A stretch of 64,000 nt of DNA, from the NCBI RefSeq assembly GCF_026130175.1, contig NZ_JAIGNI010000004.1, positions 62,001 through 126,000 on the forward strand, read 5' to 3'. The position numbers and the translations under genes were made by a program. The notes under the pieces are model-generated. The model was not told where the DNA came from. It ran no database searches and worked only from the letters and a program-made list of their open reading frames with translations. Source of the DNA: Lyngbya sp. CCAP 1446/10 (lineage in GTDB: Bacteria; Cyanobacteriota; Cyanobacteriia; Cyanobacteriales; Microcoleaceae). Below are positions 1-7,880 of the stretch, piece by piece; positions within the stretch are counted from its first letter, which is position 1, and each line of letters starts with the position of its first letter.

Positions 1-246
1 GCAGTCGATCGGGGTGTGGCTATTGTGAGTGTTGTTCCTAATTCTCCCGCAGCGGCGGCAGGTTTGCGGGCTGGAGATGTGATTCAAAAGCTTAACAATC
101 AGCCGATTATTCAGTCGGAAGCTGTTCAGGAGTTCGTGCAAAATGCTAAGGTTGGCGGCCTGTTGCAAATGGAGATTAATCGCAACGGGCAAATAGTTAA
201 ATTAACTGTACAACCGGGGAGTTTGCCAGTTCAAAAAAATCGATAA
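1..246 (+). CDS. Deg/HtrA-type serine protease, C-terminal PDZ part (5' end outside window)
   Basis: The reading frame is open from base 1 to a TAA at 244-246, so only the last 81 residues are present. They form most of a PDZ domain (VVPNSPAAAAGLRAGDVI, then a hydrophobic strand and a short basic tail). The piece closely resembles the PDZ end of the complete HtrA protease at 53089-54306 (VVPNTPAEKAGVRKGDVI), which is the basis for the family call. PDZ domains of Deg proteases bind substrate C-termini and regulate the protease. The catalytic triad lies outside the window, so protease activity of this copy is inferred, not seen. The gene ends just before a copy of the dispersed AACGGATTTTGTA repeat. 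Confidence 0.8.
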   Translation, partial: AVDRGVAIVSVVPNSPAAAAGLRAGDVIQKLNNQPIIQSEAVQEFVQNAKVGGLLQMEINRNGQIVKLTVQPGSLPVQKNR

Positions 247-291
247 AAAGTTCGGCGACGGATTTTGTATAGAATCCATTTGAGATATTTT

Positions 292-666
292 ATGTTAAAT
301 CAACCTGCATCAGAAATCGAATTGTTACGCGCGGCCTACGCTGCTTTCAACGCGCGAGACATCAACGCCGCCCTCGCCCTCATGACTGCGGACGTGGCTT
401 GGCCGCGAGCGTTCAAAGGCGGTTTTGTCCGTGGACATGAAGAAGTCCGCGCTTACTGGACGGAGCAATGGAGCGAGATCGATCCCCATGTGGAGCCTAG
501 TGCCTTTCACCCAGAGGAGGGCGGGCGGATTTTGGTCGATGTGCACCAAGTCGTGCGCGATCTGGCTGGAAGCGTGGTTGCTGATGAGCGGGTTGGTCAT
601 CGCTTCACCATCGATCGTGGCTTGATTCAAGTCATGGAGGTCTGTTCACTTCCATCGTCCAGCTAG
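292..666 (+). CDS. NTF2-like / SnoaL-like small protein, probably horizontally acquired
   Basis: A 124-residue protein whose N-terminal helix (EIELLRAAYAAFNARDINAA) followed by LALMTADVAWP is typical of the nuclear-transport-factor-2/SnoaL-like fold, a cone-shaped domain used as a small enzyme or ligand binder. The reaction is unknown. I chose ATG 292; a TTG at 265 is in frame but lies inside the AACGGATTTTGTA repeat, so it is unlikely. The first two thirds of the gene are rich in GCG, GCC and CGC codons and clearly more GC-rich than the flanking genes. Directly after the stop lies a sequence resembling part of an integron attC site (670-712). Composition and context together suggest acquisition, perhaps as a former gene cassette. 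Confidence 0.7.
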   Translation: MLNQPASEIELLRAAYAAFNARDINAALALMTADVAWPRAFKGGFVRGHEEVRAYWTEQWSEIDPHVEPSAFHPEEGGRILVDVHQVVRDLAGSVVADERVGHRFTIDRGLIQVMEVCSLPSSS

Positions 667-669
667 GTC

Positions 670-712
670 GCCTAACACTGCGCTCCGGTTGCACAGCTTG
701 AGTCCGTTATGC
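670..712 (+). other. attC-like remnant after the NTF2-like gene
   Basis: GCCTAAC at 670-676 fits the integron inverse-core consensus RYYYAAC, and GTTATGC at 706-712 fits the core GTTRRRY with one mismatch. Between them is ACTGCGCTCCGG followed by a CTTGAGTCC block of the kind often seen next to the core. The total of 43 bases is shorter than a normal attC site (about 57 or more) and the inner arms pair poorly. At best this is a decayed or partial site. Confidence 0.3.
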
Positions 713-723
713 AGCTACATTTA

Positions 724-814
724 TAAGCTGTTAGTCATTTAAATTTATTGCCTGAACCCCTTACAGTATGGGGTATAGACCACAAATAATGCAGTTTAAA
801 TGTCGAACAGCTTA
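724..814. repeat. Nested palindromic element, IS200/IS605-end-like
   Basis: Outer arms TAAGCTGTTAGTCATTTAAA (724-743) and TTTAAATGTCGAACAGCTTA (795-814) are near-perfect inverted repeats. Inside is a second hairpin, CCCC (757-760) with GGGG (770-773), followed by AATGCAG. The same order (CCCC, loop, TATGGGG, AATGCAG, TTTAAATG, AGCTGTT) occurs in the mobile-element scar at 31944-32140. This is probably a degenerate, non-autonomous copy of the same kind of end. Confidence 0.5.
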
Positions 815-935
815 GCAAGTTTTAGCGATCGCCCTAAAAGATATCAAATGGGTTCTACGATCGCCATAAGAGGGCTGAAGCCCAACAACATACCTCACCT
901 ATCTGAGAATGGCTATAACTGATTTAACTGATGTT

Positions 936-1004
936 GGAAAACGGATTTTGTAGCGGATTTAACGGATGTTAGGTAACGGATTTTGTAGCGGATTTAACGG
1001 ATAT
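936..1004. repeat. Dispersed AACGGATTTTGTA repeat, two units
   Basis: Two units of about 34 bases, each containing AACGGATTTTGTAGCGGAT and then TTAACGGAT, lie in tandem. The family recurs at 247-270, 7258-7343, 47686-47785 (inverted) and 57512-57565 (inverted), always between genes. Confidence 0.7.
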
Positions 1005-1074
1005 AATTTCCAATAACAACTAACAAATAACAGCTAACAAATAACAAATAACAACTAACAAATAACAACTAACT
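1005..1074. repeat. Low-complexity AACAAATAACA tandem tract upstream of def
   Basis: Imperfect repeats of AACAACTAACAAATA run directly up to the start codon of the deformylase gene. No Shine-Dalgarno sequence is visible in the tract. The rest of the 667-1074 gap holds the two elements listed separately and no credible gene. Confidence 0.6.
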
Positions 1075-1608
1075 ATGCCAGAAATATTACAAATTTCACA
1101 ATTAGGAAATCCCGTACTGCGCCAACCGTCGCAAGTTGTTGAGAATGTTAAGGACGATCGCATTCAACAGCTAATCGACGACCTGATTTTTACCGTACAA
1201 CAGGCGAACGGAGTAGGGATTGCGGCCCCCCAAGCGGCGAAGTGCGATCGCCTGTTCATCGTCGCATCCCGCCCCAACCTGCGCTATCCCCAAGCGCCGA
1301 AGATGGAACCGACGGCGATGATTAATCCCCGGATTCTCGCTGCATCCACAGAGACAGTCAAAGACTGGGAAGGCTGTTTGAGCATTCCGGGGATTCGCGG
1401 GTTGGTGCCGAGAAGTAGGGCGATCGAAATTGAATACACCAGTAGAGACGGCAAAGTTCACCGACAAGAACTTACAGACTTTGTAGCCCGGATTTTTCAG
1501 CACGAATACGACCATTTAGAGGGCATCGTGTTTTTAGACAGGGTGGAAAATACCAGAGAACTGATGACAGAGGATGAGTACCAGCAGCAATTTGTCAAGC
1601 TCCTGTGA
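1075..1608 (+). CDS. def: Peptide deformylase
   Basis: Removes the formyl group from the N-terminal methionine of new proteins in the cytosol. All three family motifs are present: GVGIAAPQ at residues 46-53, EGCLS at 99-103 with metal ligand Cys101, and QHEYDH at 142-147 with metal ligands His143 and His147 and catalytic Glu144. The 177-residue length is normal. The start at ATG 1075 gives the usual MPEILQISQLGNPVLR beginning. The gene stands alone, following a low-complexity tract. Confidence 0.97.
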   Translation: MPEILQISQLGNPVLRQPSQVVENVKDDRIQQLIDDLIFTVQQANGVGIAAPQAAKCDRLFIVASRPNLRYPQAPKMEPTAMINPRILAASTETVKDWEGCLSIPGIRGLVPRSRAIEIEYTSRDGKVHRQELTDFVARIFQHEYDHLEGIVFLDRVENTRELMTEDEYQQQFVKLL

Positions 1609-1663
1609 TAATTGATATAATGGCGATCGGTAACTAAAATTGATGTTGTGAATAGGAGGGCGA

Positions 1664-2233
1664 ATGTCTATCAACTTGGAAAAAGGCGGGAGAATCAATC
1701 TATCTAAAGAAGCACCAGGGCTGAAAAATGCCGGGATCGGTTTGGGATGGGATACCAATGCTACAGACACCGGCGGGGCCTTTGACTTAGATGCTTCCGT
1801 GTTTATGTTGGGGGCTACTGGGAAAATTTCCAGCGAAAAATACTTGGTTTTCTACAACAATAAACAGTCACCGGATACTGCTGTAATACATCTGGGAGAT
1901 AGCACAACCGGAGAAGGATTTGGCGATGATGAAACCGTTACAGTCGATTTAACCAAAGTCGATCCTGCGGTAGAAGAAATTGTGTTTGTTGTCACCATCC
2001 ACGAAGCGGAATCGAGAAGGCAAAACTTCGGTCAAGTGAAAAATGCTTTTATCAGGATTTACGACACCACTACTAGCACAGAAGTCCTGAAGTACGATTT
2101 GGATGAGGATTTTTCTCGGGAAACTGCGATCGAATTTGGCAAACTCTACAAGAAAGACGGTGAGTGGAGGTTCCAAGCAGTCGGACAAGGCTACAATTCA
2201 GGCTTGCAAAGCTTTGTAGACAAGTATTCCTGA
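1664..2233 (+). CDS. TerD-family calcium-binding stress protein
   Basis: A 189-residue TerD/TerE-type protein. It begins MSINLEKGGRINLSK and carries the family's acidic calcium-binding segments, FDLDASVFML (residues 40-49) and GFGDDE (85-90), in a beta-sandwich framework. TerD proteins belong to tellurite-resistance and chemical-stress gene sets; their biochemical role is not settled. AGGAGG ends about 5 bases before the ATG, supporting the start. A second TerD-type gene follows at 2444, separated only by a palindromic repeat, and no other ter genes (terB, terC) are in the window. Confidence 0.93.
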   Translation: MSINLEKGGRINLSKEAPGLKNAGIGLGWDTNATDTGGAFDLDASVFMLGATGKISSEKYLVFYNNKQSPDTAVIHLGDSTTGEGFGDDETVTVDLTKVDPAVEEIVFVVTIHEAESRRQNFGQVKNAFIRIYDTTTSTEVLKYDLDEDFSRETAIEFGKLYKKDGEWRFQAVGQGYNSGLQSFVDKYS

Positions 2234-2250
2234 TCGAAGGTCGATATAAA

Positions 2251-2400
2251 AGATTAGACGGCGGTTGAAACCGCGTCTACACAAACGAAGTCCGCCTCCG
2301 CGGACTGAAGAAAATAAGGTAATTTTAACCGCCCGTTCTTCAACCCGCGCACCATCCGGGTTTTGTTTATATAGGCGCGGTTTCAACCGCCGTCTTATCT
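2251..2400. repeat. Dispersed palindromic element (GGCGGTTGAAACCGC family), full copy
   Basis: Terminal arms 2251-2286 and 2365-2400 are inverted repeats of about 36 bases around GACGGCGGTTGAAACCGCG. Two inner hairpin-forming blocks, TCCGCCTCCGCGGAC and ACCCGCGCACCATCCGGGT, lie between. Related copies are at 7431, 39342, 42215, 45150 and 47391. There is no coding capacity; it is MITE-like and could end transcription between the two TerD genes. Confidence 0.85.
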
Positions 2401-2443
2401 GAAGAACCATATTGCACGATAAACCTTACCAAATCAAAAAACT

Positions 2444-3043
2444 ATGGCTATTAACTTGACAAAAGGACAATCAATCGTACTCAGCAAAAGTGAATACGAC
2501 TTATCCAGAGTGACAATGGCTTTGGGCTGGGATGTTGCACAAGTTAAAAAAGGTCTTTTCGGCAGAAGTAGCGGTGCAAATTTTGACCTAGATTCCTACG
2601 CTTTGCTGCTGGGGGACAATGGCAAATTAAAACAATACAAAGAAGATGTAATTTATTACTCTCATTTAGAATCCAAGGACAAAACAGTTGTGCACTCCGG
2701 CGACAATCTCACCGGGGAGGGAGAGGGCGATGACGAACAAATATTTGTGAAACTGAACTCTTTGCCAGCAGAATATCACAAAATTATCTTGGGAGTAAAT
2801 ATTTACAATGGTAAAGAAAGAAAACAGCATTTTGGCATGGTAGAAAATGCTTACGTGAGGGCTGTAGATGCCGCAGGGAAAGAAATCGCTCGCTATCGCT
2901 TGTCAAATGACCCTTCCTATGAAGGCAAATTAAATATGTTGATGGGAGAAGTTTATCGAGAAGGTAGCGAATGGAAATTTAAGGCTTTGGGACATCCTTT
3001 GACTGAAGATTTTAACGGTGTTGTCGGTTCGTTTATGCGGTGA
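2444..3043 (+). CDS. TerD-family protein, divergent second copy
   Basis: A 199-residue TerD-type protein starting MAINLTKGQSIVLSK. It shares the FDLDSYALLLGDNG segment (47-60), the GEGEGDDEQIFV acidic loop and the NAYVR strand with the upstream TerD protein. It carries an extra loop near residue 36 (KKGLFGRSSGA), which resembles the TerZ-like branch. Function is inferred only from the family (stress and metal-linked calcium binding). It converges on lysS, with a large inverted repeat between the stops. Confidence 0.9.
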   Translation: MAINLTKGQSIVLSKSEYDLSRVTMALGWDVAQVKKGLFGRSSGANFDLDSYALLLGDNGKLKQYKEDVIYYSHLESKDKTVVHSGDNLTGEGEGDDEQIFVKLNSLPAEYHKIILGVNIYNGKERKQHFGMVENAYVRAVDAAGKEIARYRLSNDPSYEGKLNMLMGEVYREGSEWKFKALGHPLTEDFNGVVGSFMR

Positions 3044-3055
3044 TAGGAAAGAAGA

Positions 3056-3146
3056 TTTTTTTAACCGCAGATGAACGCAGATGAACGCAGATGAAATTCT
3101 ATCTGCGTTCATCTGTGTTCATCCGCAAATATCTGCGGTTAAAAAA
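3056..3146. repeat. Long inverted repeat between convergent genes
   Basis: TTAACCGCAGAT at the left and ATCTGCGGTTAA at the right form the ends. The left arm contains three CAGATGAACG-type units. The structure can fold on either strand between the TerD gene and lysS. The U-rich tract needed for a classical terminator is inside the stem, not after it. Confidence 0.7.
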
Positions 3147-3156
3147 GCAAATTGAA

Positions 3157-4710
3157 TCAATCTTTGACTGGCCGCATTGTCGGGAACATCACGGCATCTC
3201 GGATGCTTTGAGTGTTAGTTAAAAGCATCACCAATCTGTCTACACCGATGCCCATTCCTGCACAATTCGGCATTCCCAAAGATAGCGCTTGGATGAAATC
3301 TTCATCCATTGGATGCGCTTCGTCATCTCCTGCATTCTTCTGTGCTAATTGCTCTTCAAACCGCTTTCTTTGCTCTTTCGGATCGTTCAATTCTGAGAAT
3401 CCGTTGGAGTATTCTGTACCGTTAATAAATAGCTCGAAACGCTCGACAAATCCGGGTTTGCTGCGGTGTCCTTTGGCTAGGGGACTGACTTCGACTGGAT
3501 AGTCGATGATGAATGTCGGTTGAATTAGTTTGGGGACAACTAATTTGTCGAAAACTGCGTAGAGCACATAGCCTAAACTCTGTTGTTCTAACTTGGAAAG
3601 GTGTAGTTCTAGCTTGGTTACGGAGGCGATCGCACTTTCGAGATCCAAACTGTCAAAATCCAGCCCAAACTCGTCTCTGACAGCTTCCACCATCGTTTTC
3701 ACTTGCCAGTGTTTGCCGCTAAAACCGGGATATTTTTCGCTGTAGTCGTATTTGCGTTCTAAACTAATCGTTTCTCCCTGATTTTCAATTTCCTTGACAT
3801 CGCCAAATACCGCTGCTGCTGCGAAACACATCACGTCTTCGACAACTCCTAAAATGTCGAATACATCTGCGTAAGCTTGGTAAACTTCTAAGGATGTGAA
3901 TTCGGGATTGTGGGTGCTATCAATACCCTCATTTCTAAAGGCTTTTCCTAGTTCAAATACTCGCTCAAAACCGCCACAAATTGCCCTTTTTAAGAACAAT
4001 TCTGGAGCAACGCGCAAATATAAATCTACTTCTAAAGCATTGTGATGCGTGATAAATGGCTTAGCAGCAGCACCGCCGTAAATTGCTTGCAGTGTCGGCG
4101 TTTCTATTTCGTAAAAACTCGCATTCCAGAGATAGGAACGGATGCTTTGCACGATGCGACTACGTAGCATGAAACGGTTGAGCGCATCTTGGTTGCTAGC
4201 TAAATCCATTTCGCGGTGGCGGCGGCAAACTTCGGGGTCATTAACTCCGTAATAAGCATCGGGAAATTGGATCGTAGCTTTTGATAAAAGCGTGAATTCC
4301 CGCACTAAAATAGAAAGTTCTCCCCTAGGGGTGCGGCAGCCGATGCCTTCTACGCCGACAAAATCGCCGACATCAAGCAATTTTTTAATTTGGTCAAAGC
4401 TCAAACCGACTTCGCCGGTGACGATTGCTTTTTCGATTTTGAGTTGAATTTTGTCTGTGGCGTCTTTTAAATCGATGAAGCCAATTTTGCCGCTGTCTCG
4501 CTTGGAAATAATGCGGCCGGCTAATCGCAGGGGGATTTCTTCGGGGTCACTTTGTCCGTTTTCGAGTTCTTTTCCCGGCTGACTAAATATTTCGCGCACT
4601 TGTTGGGCTGTGTGCGATCGCGCGTAGGATTGACTGGGATACGGTTCTATGCCTTGCGATCGCAGTTCGTCTACTTTTTGACTGCGGACTTCGGCTTCAC
4701 TCAGAGTCAT
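3157..4710 (-). CDS. lysS: Lysyl-tRNA synthetase, class II
   Basis: Charges tRNA-Lys with lysine. The 517-residue protein has the N-terminal OB-fold anticodon-binding domain (about residues 60-160, with RIISKRDSGKIGFIDLKD) and the class II catalytic core. Motif 2 is FRNEGIDSTHNPEFTS and motif 3 is GMGIGVDRLVML near the C-terminus, which ends MFPTMRPVKD. The length is normal. It is a single gene facing the TerD gene, and its upstream region (4711-5173) is shared with the divergent tkt. Confidence 0.97.
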   Translation of the reverse strand: MTLSEAEVRSQKVDELRSQGIEPYPSQSYARSHTAQQVREIFSQPGKELENGQSDPEEIPLRLAGRIISKRDSGKIGFIDLKDATDKIQLKIEKAIVTGEVGLSFDQIKKLLDVGDFVGVEGIGCRTPRGELSILVREFTLLSKATIQFPDAYYGVNDPEVCRRHREMDLASNQDALNRFMLRSRIVQSIRSYLWNASFYEIETPTLQAIYGGAAAKPFITHHNALEVDLYLRVAPELFLKRAICGGFERVFELGKAFRNEGIDSTHNPEFTSLEVYQAYADVFDILGVVEDVMCFAAAAVFGDVKEIENQGETISLERKYDYSEKYPGFSGKHWQVKTMVEAVRDEFGLDFDSLDLESAIASVTKLELHLSKLEQQSLGYVLYAVFDKLVVPKLIQPTFIIDYPVEVSPLAKGHRSKPGFVERFELFINGTEYSNGFSELNDPKEQRKRFEEQLAQKNAGDDEAHPMDEDFIQALSLGMPNCAGMGIGVDRLVMLLTNTQSIRDAVMFPTMRPVKD

Positions 4711-5173
4711 TACTTATTGCCTAATTAAAATTACCAATATCTTAGATCTTGCACTGCATTGTCACATTCACAGGCTTTCTGGTCTGTTCCACAACTCAAT
4801 TCTTTTGTGGGTAGGCCGACAGCGGACGCCCGAAAGCTCGATCGCAACAGGTGCAAGATGTCAGAAACACCAAACTCTATCATAACTGAGCTGCCTGACG
4901 TGACCAATTTACTAAATAATTCAGATACACGCTGTCTTTCTGTACCCTGGCTGCTGAAATATTTGCGATCGCAAATTGTTATCGACAGCACAAAGCGGGC
5001 GAAACATTAAAAAATTAAGTTGTCTGTCGATCGCAACAGGTGAGATGATATGTAGTGCAGCCTCACGGCAGTTCCACAGAAACTGAACAGCAGAGACGCG
5101 GGCGATCGAACTCGACTCATCGCACCTCTGCCAGAATCGACCACACACACTCTTAGATATAAAAACCAGAATT
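4711..5173. other. Divergent promoter region lysS/tkt, no gene seen
   Basis: This 463-base gap must hold the promoters of both lysS and tkt. The only structure I see is a perfect 16-base direct repeat, TCGATCGCAACAGGTG, at 4838-4853 and 5027-5042. Short frames in the gap lack start signals and family resemblance. Confidence 0.5.
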
Positions 5174-7192
5174 ATGGCTGTTGCAACTCAATCACAGACT
5201 GAAGAACTCTGCATCAACTCTATCCGCTTTCTCGCCATCGATGCGGTAGAAAAAGCAAAATCAGGACACCCAGGACTGCCGATGGGCGCTGCGCCTATGG
5301 CCTTCGTGCTGTGGGATCGCTTCCTGCGGTTCAACCCTAAAAACCCTAAGTGGTTCAATCGCGATCGCTTCGTACTCTCCGCCGGCCACGGCTGTATGCT
5401 ACAGTACGCCCTCATGTACCTCGCCGGCTACGATAGCGTCAGCCTCGACGACATCAAGCAATTCCGTCAGTGGGAATCCAAAACCCCCGGACACCCGGAA
5501 AACTTCGTCACCGAAGGCGTAGAAGTCACCACCGGCCCCCTGGGACAAGGCATTGCTAACGCCGTCGGTTTGGCAATGGCAGAAGCTCACCTCGCTGCCA
5601 AGTTTAACAAGCCCGATAGCACCATTGTTGACCACTACACCTATGTGATCATGGGTGACGGCTGCCACATGGAAGGTATTTCTAGCGAAGCTTGTTCTTT
5701 GGCCGGACACCTCGGACTTGGCAAATTAATCGCCCTCTACGATGACAATCACATTTCCATTGAAGGCGACACTAACTTGGCCTTTACTGAAGATGTCGGC
5801 AAGCGTTTTGAAGCCTACAACTGGCACGTTATTACAGTAGACAATACCAAGCTCGACGAAGATACTAACGCAGAATCAGTTCACAAAGCTATTGAAGAAG
5901 CCAAAAAAGTTACAGACAAACCGACTCTGATTAAAGTCCGCACAGTAATCGGTTACGGTTCTCCCAACAAGCGCAATTCTTACAGTTCTCACGGTGCTGC
6001 TTTGGGTACCGATGAAGTGAAAGCAACTCGCGATTTCTTGAAGTGGGAATACGCACCGTTTGAAATTCCTAATGATGCTTTGACTCACTTCCGCAAAGCA
6101 GTCGATCGCGGTGCTGCATCCGAGCAAGAATGGAATAAAACTTTTGCAGATTATAAAGCAAAATATCCCGCCGAAGCAGCAGAATACGAACGCACGGTTG
6201 CTGGCAAACTTCCCGAAGGTTGGGATAAAGTTCTCCCGACTTACAAGGTAGAAGACAAGGCTGATTCGACTCGGAATCATTCTGGAAAATGTTTGAATGC
6301 TTTGGCTGCTGTGCTACCTGAATTAATCGGTGGTTCGGCTGACTTGGCATCTTCTAACATGACTCTGCTCAAGGGTGAAAAAGATTTCCAAAAAGGTCAA
6401 TATGAAGGACGCAACCTGCGCTTTGGCGTGCGGGAACACGCTATGGGCGCGATCGCCAATGGTTTGCTACTCCACGGCGGTTTGATTCCTTACTGCGCCA
6501 CATTCTTGGTATTTGCCGACTATATGCGCGGTGCAATTCGCCTCTCCGCACTCTCGGAAGCCGGAGTCATCTATGTCATGACTCACGACTCCGTAGCCCT
6601 GGGCGAAGATGGCCCCACTCACCAACCAGTCGAAACCATCGCTTCCCTGCGCGCCATCCCCAATTTGTTGGTGATGCGCCCTGCGGATGGAAACGAAACA
6701 TCCGGCGCTTACAAAGTGGCGATTGAAAGCCCCAAACGCCCCACTTTAATGGCTTTGTCTCGTCAAAACTTGCCGAATTTGGCCGGAAGCTCGATCGAGG
6801 GAACAGCCAAAGGCGCTTACACTTTGTCCGACGACGGCGGCACTCCCGACATCATTTTGATCGGCACCGGTGGCGAAACATACCTCTGCGTTGATGCCGC
6901 TGTAAAATTGCGCGCAGCCGGCAAAAAAGTCCGCGTTGTTTCGATGCCTTGCTGGGAATTGTTCGACTTGCAAGATGCCGCTTACCGCGAATCTGTACTC
7001 CCGAAAGCTGTTACCAAGCGGTTAGCAGTTGAAGCAGCTTCTAGCTTCGGCTGGGGACGTTATTTGGGTTCCGAAGGCGACAGCATCAGCATCGACACCT
7101 TCGGCGCTTCTGCACCAGGCCCCGTTGCTTTAGAAAAGTTTGGCTACACCGTTGATAATGTGGTGGCTAAGGCTAAGGCGCTGTTGGGTTAA
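5174..7192 (+). CDS. tkt: Transketolase
   Basis: Thiamine-diphosphate enzyme that moves two-carbon units between sugar phosphates in the Calvin cycle and the pentose phosphate pathway. The 672-residue protein has the TPP/Mg motif [14 protein letters not shown] near residue 161, the pyrimidine-binding domain with [15 protein letters not shown], and a C-terminal domain ending at KALLG. The N-terminus is typical ([28 protein letters not shown]). Codon use is more C-ending than in the neighbours, as expected for a highly expressed gene. A clear terminator follows. Confidence 0.97.
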   Translation: MAVATQSQTEELCINSIRFLAIDAVEKAKSGHPGLPMGAAPMAFVLWDRFLRFNPKNPKWFNRDRFVLSAGHGCMLQYALMYLAGYDSVSLDDIKQFRQWESKTPGHPENFVTEGVEVTTGPLGQGIANAVGLAMAEAHLAAKFNKPDSTIVDHYTYVIMGDGCHMEGISSEACSLAGHLGLGKLIALYDDNHISIEGDTNLAFTEDVGKRFEAYNWHVITVDNTKLDEDTNAESVHKAIEEAKKVTDKPTLIKVRTVIGYGSPNKRNSYSSHGAALGTDEVKATRDFLKWEYAPFEIPNDALTHFRKAVDRGAASEQEWNKTFADYKAKYPAEAAEYERTVAGKLPEGWDKVLPTYKVEDKADSTRNHSGKCLNALAAVLPELIGGSADLASSNMTLLKGEKDFQKGQYEGRNLRFGVREHAMGAIANGLLLHGGLIPYCATFLVFADYMRGAIRLSALSEAGVIYVMTHDSVALGEDGPTHQPVETIASLRAIPNLLVMRPADGNETSGAYKVAIESPKRPTLMALSRQNLPNLAGSSIEGTAKGAYTLSDDGGTPDIILIGTGGETYLCVDAAVKLRAAGKKVRVVSMPCWELFDLQDAAYRESVLPKAVTKRLAVEAASSFGWGRYLGSEGDSISIDTFGASAPGPVALEKFGYTVDNVVAKAKALLG

Positions 7193-7217
7193 TAAATAGC
7201 AACAGCATAATTTGTGG

Positions 7218-7248
7218 TGGGGCGGGCTTTGGGCTCGCCCCATTTTTT
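7218..7248 (+). terminator. Rho-independent terminator of tkt
   Basis: The stem is TGGGGCGGGC (7218-7227) paired with GCTCGCCCCA (7233-7242), with one G-U pair, followed by six T. It lies 26 bases after the tkt stop. Confidence 0.85.
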
Positions 7249-7257
7249 ATAGCAGAA

Positions 7258-7343
7258 GGAAGTTCGGCAACGGATTTTGTAACGGATGTAGCGGATGGAT
7301 GGAAGTTCGGCAACGGATTTTGTAACGGATGTAGCGGATGGAT
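7258..7343. repeat. 43-base exact tandem duplication of the AACGGATTTTGTA repeat
   Basis: Bases 7258-7300 and 7301-7343 are identical. Each begins GGAAGTTCGGCAACGG and ends GTAGCGGATGGAT. An AAAG microsatellite follows at 7371-7399. Confidence 0.85.
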
Positions 7344-7430
7344 GGAAGAAGGCTTTAGTTATCTAAGAGAGAAGAAAGAAAGAAAGAAAGAAAGAAAGAC
7401 ACACGGAAAGAAGAAGGAGAAGATAAAACT

Positions 7431-7493
7431 TCAACCCGCTCCCGTCGCGTGAGAGTTTGTGTAGACGCGAATTCCATTCGCCCGGTCTTCTGT
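7431..7493. repeat. Partial copy of the GGCGGTTGAAACCGC palindromic family
   Basis: Contains TTCAACCCGC, TTTGTGTAGACGCG and CGCCCGGTCTTCTG in the order of the right half of the family, with the central palindrome eroded. Confidence 0.5.
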
Positions 7494-7523
7494 ATATTTC
7501 CGAGATTTGAGATAAGTTATAAG

Positions 7524-7673
7524 TTATTGGGGTGAACTACCAGACACTGATGCTACGCATACAGCACTGGCTTCCTGATTCATCTTCGATGTGCTGTTGC
7601 TCCGTGAAACAAGTAGTCTTATCTTCCCTCCACAGGCAGGAGTCCTAGTTCCTAAGACCCATACTTTGTCTTG
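7524..7673 (-). pseudogene. Probable 3' end of an IS200/IS605-type tnpB with its structured RNA region
   Basis: On the minus strand a frame without a start codon runs 49 codons to TAA at 7524. It contains TPACGG and, further on, SKMNQEAS, resembling the end of cyanobacterial TnpB proteins as I recall them (an ACG.GG segment, then VKQE). The same DNA can fold strongly: ACTAC 7536-7540 with GTAGT 7613-7617 enclosing the ATGC/GCAT hairpin (7550-7560) and the seven-base stem ACAGCAC/GTGCTGT (7561-7567, 7591-7597). This layout fits the right end and omega-RNA zone of such elements. No transposase core remains. The family call rests on memory of similar ends, not an alignment. Confidence 0.4.
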
Positions 7674-7880
7674 CTACACGCTCCGTTTAGCTTGGTTTTT
7701 GCCTAAGAGATAGTCGCCTATGATAGTGCAATTGTATCACTGATTCGCGATCGATCAACTTGTTTCTGGTTCGTTTTCATCCCGTCATCCACCTGAGTAC
7801 AGATAGGGTGCGGGACTTCCCACTCACATTCAGTTAAATTCCCATACCCCATTCCCCATTCCCCATTCCCCATTCCATTT
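7674..7880. other. Region upstream of the ethylene-type kinase
   Basis: Holds no credible gene. It contains a seven-base tandem repeat (CCCCATT, about four units, 7847-7875) that ends at the start codon of the kinase at 7881, so the ribosome-binding region is itself repeat sequence. Confidence 0.5.

Noticed and set aside
3056-3146. Classical rho-independent terminator between TerD and lysS genes
   Set aside because: The A and T runs form part of the stem and no T run follows on either strand, so I list it only as an inverted repeat.
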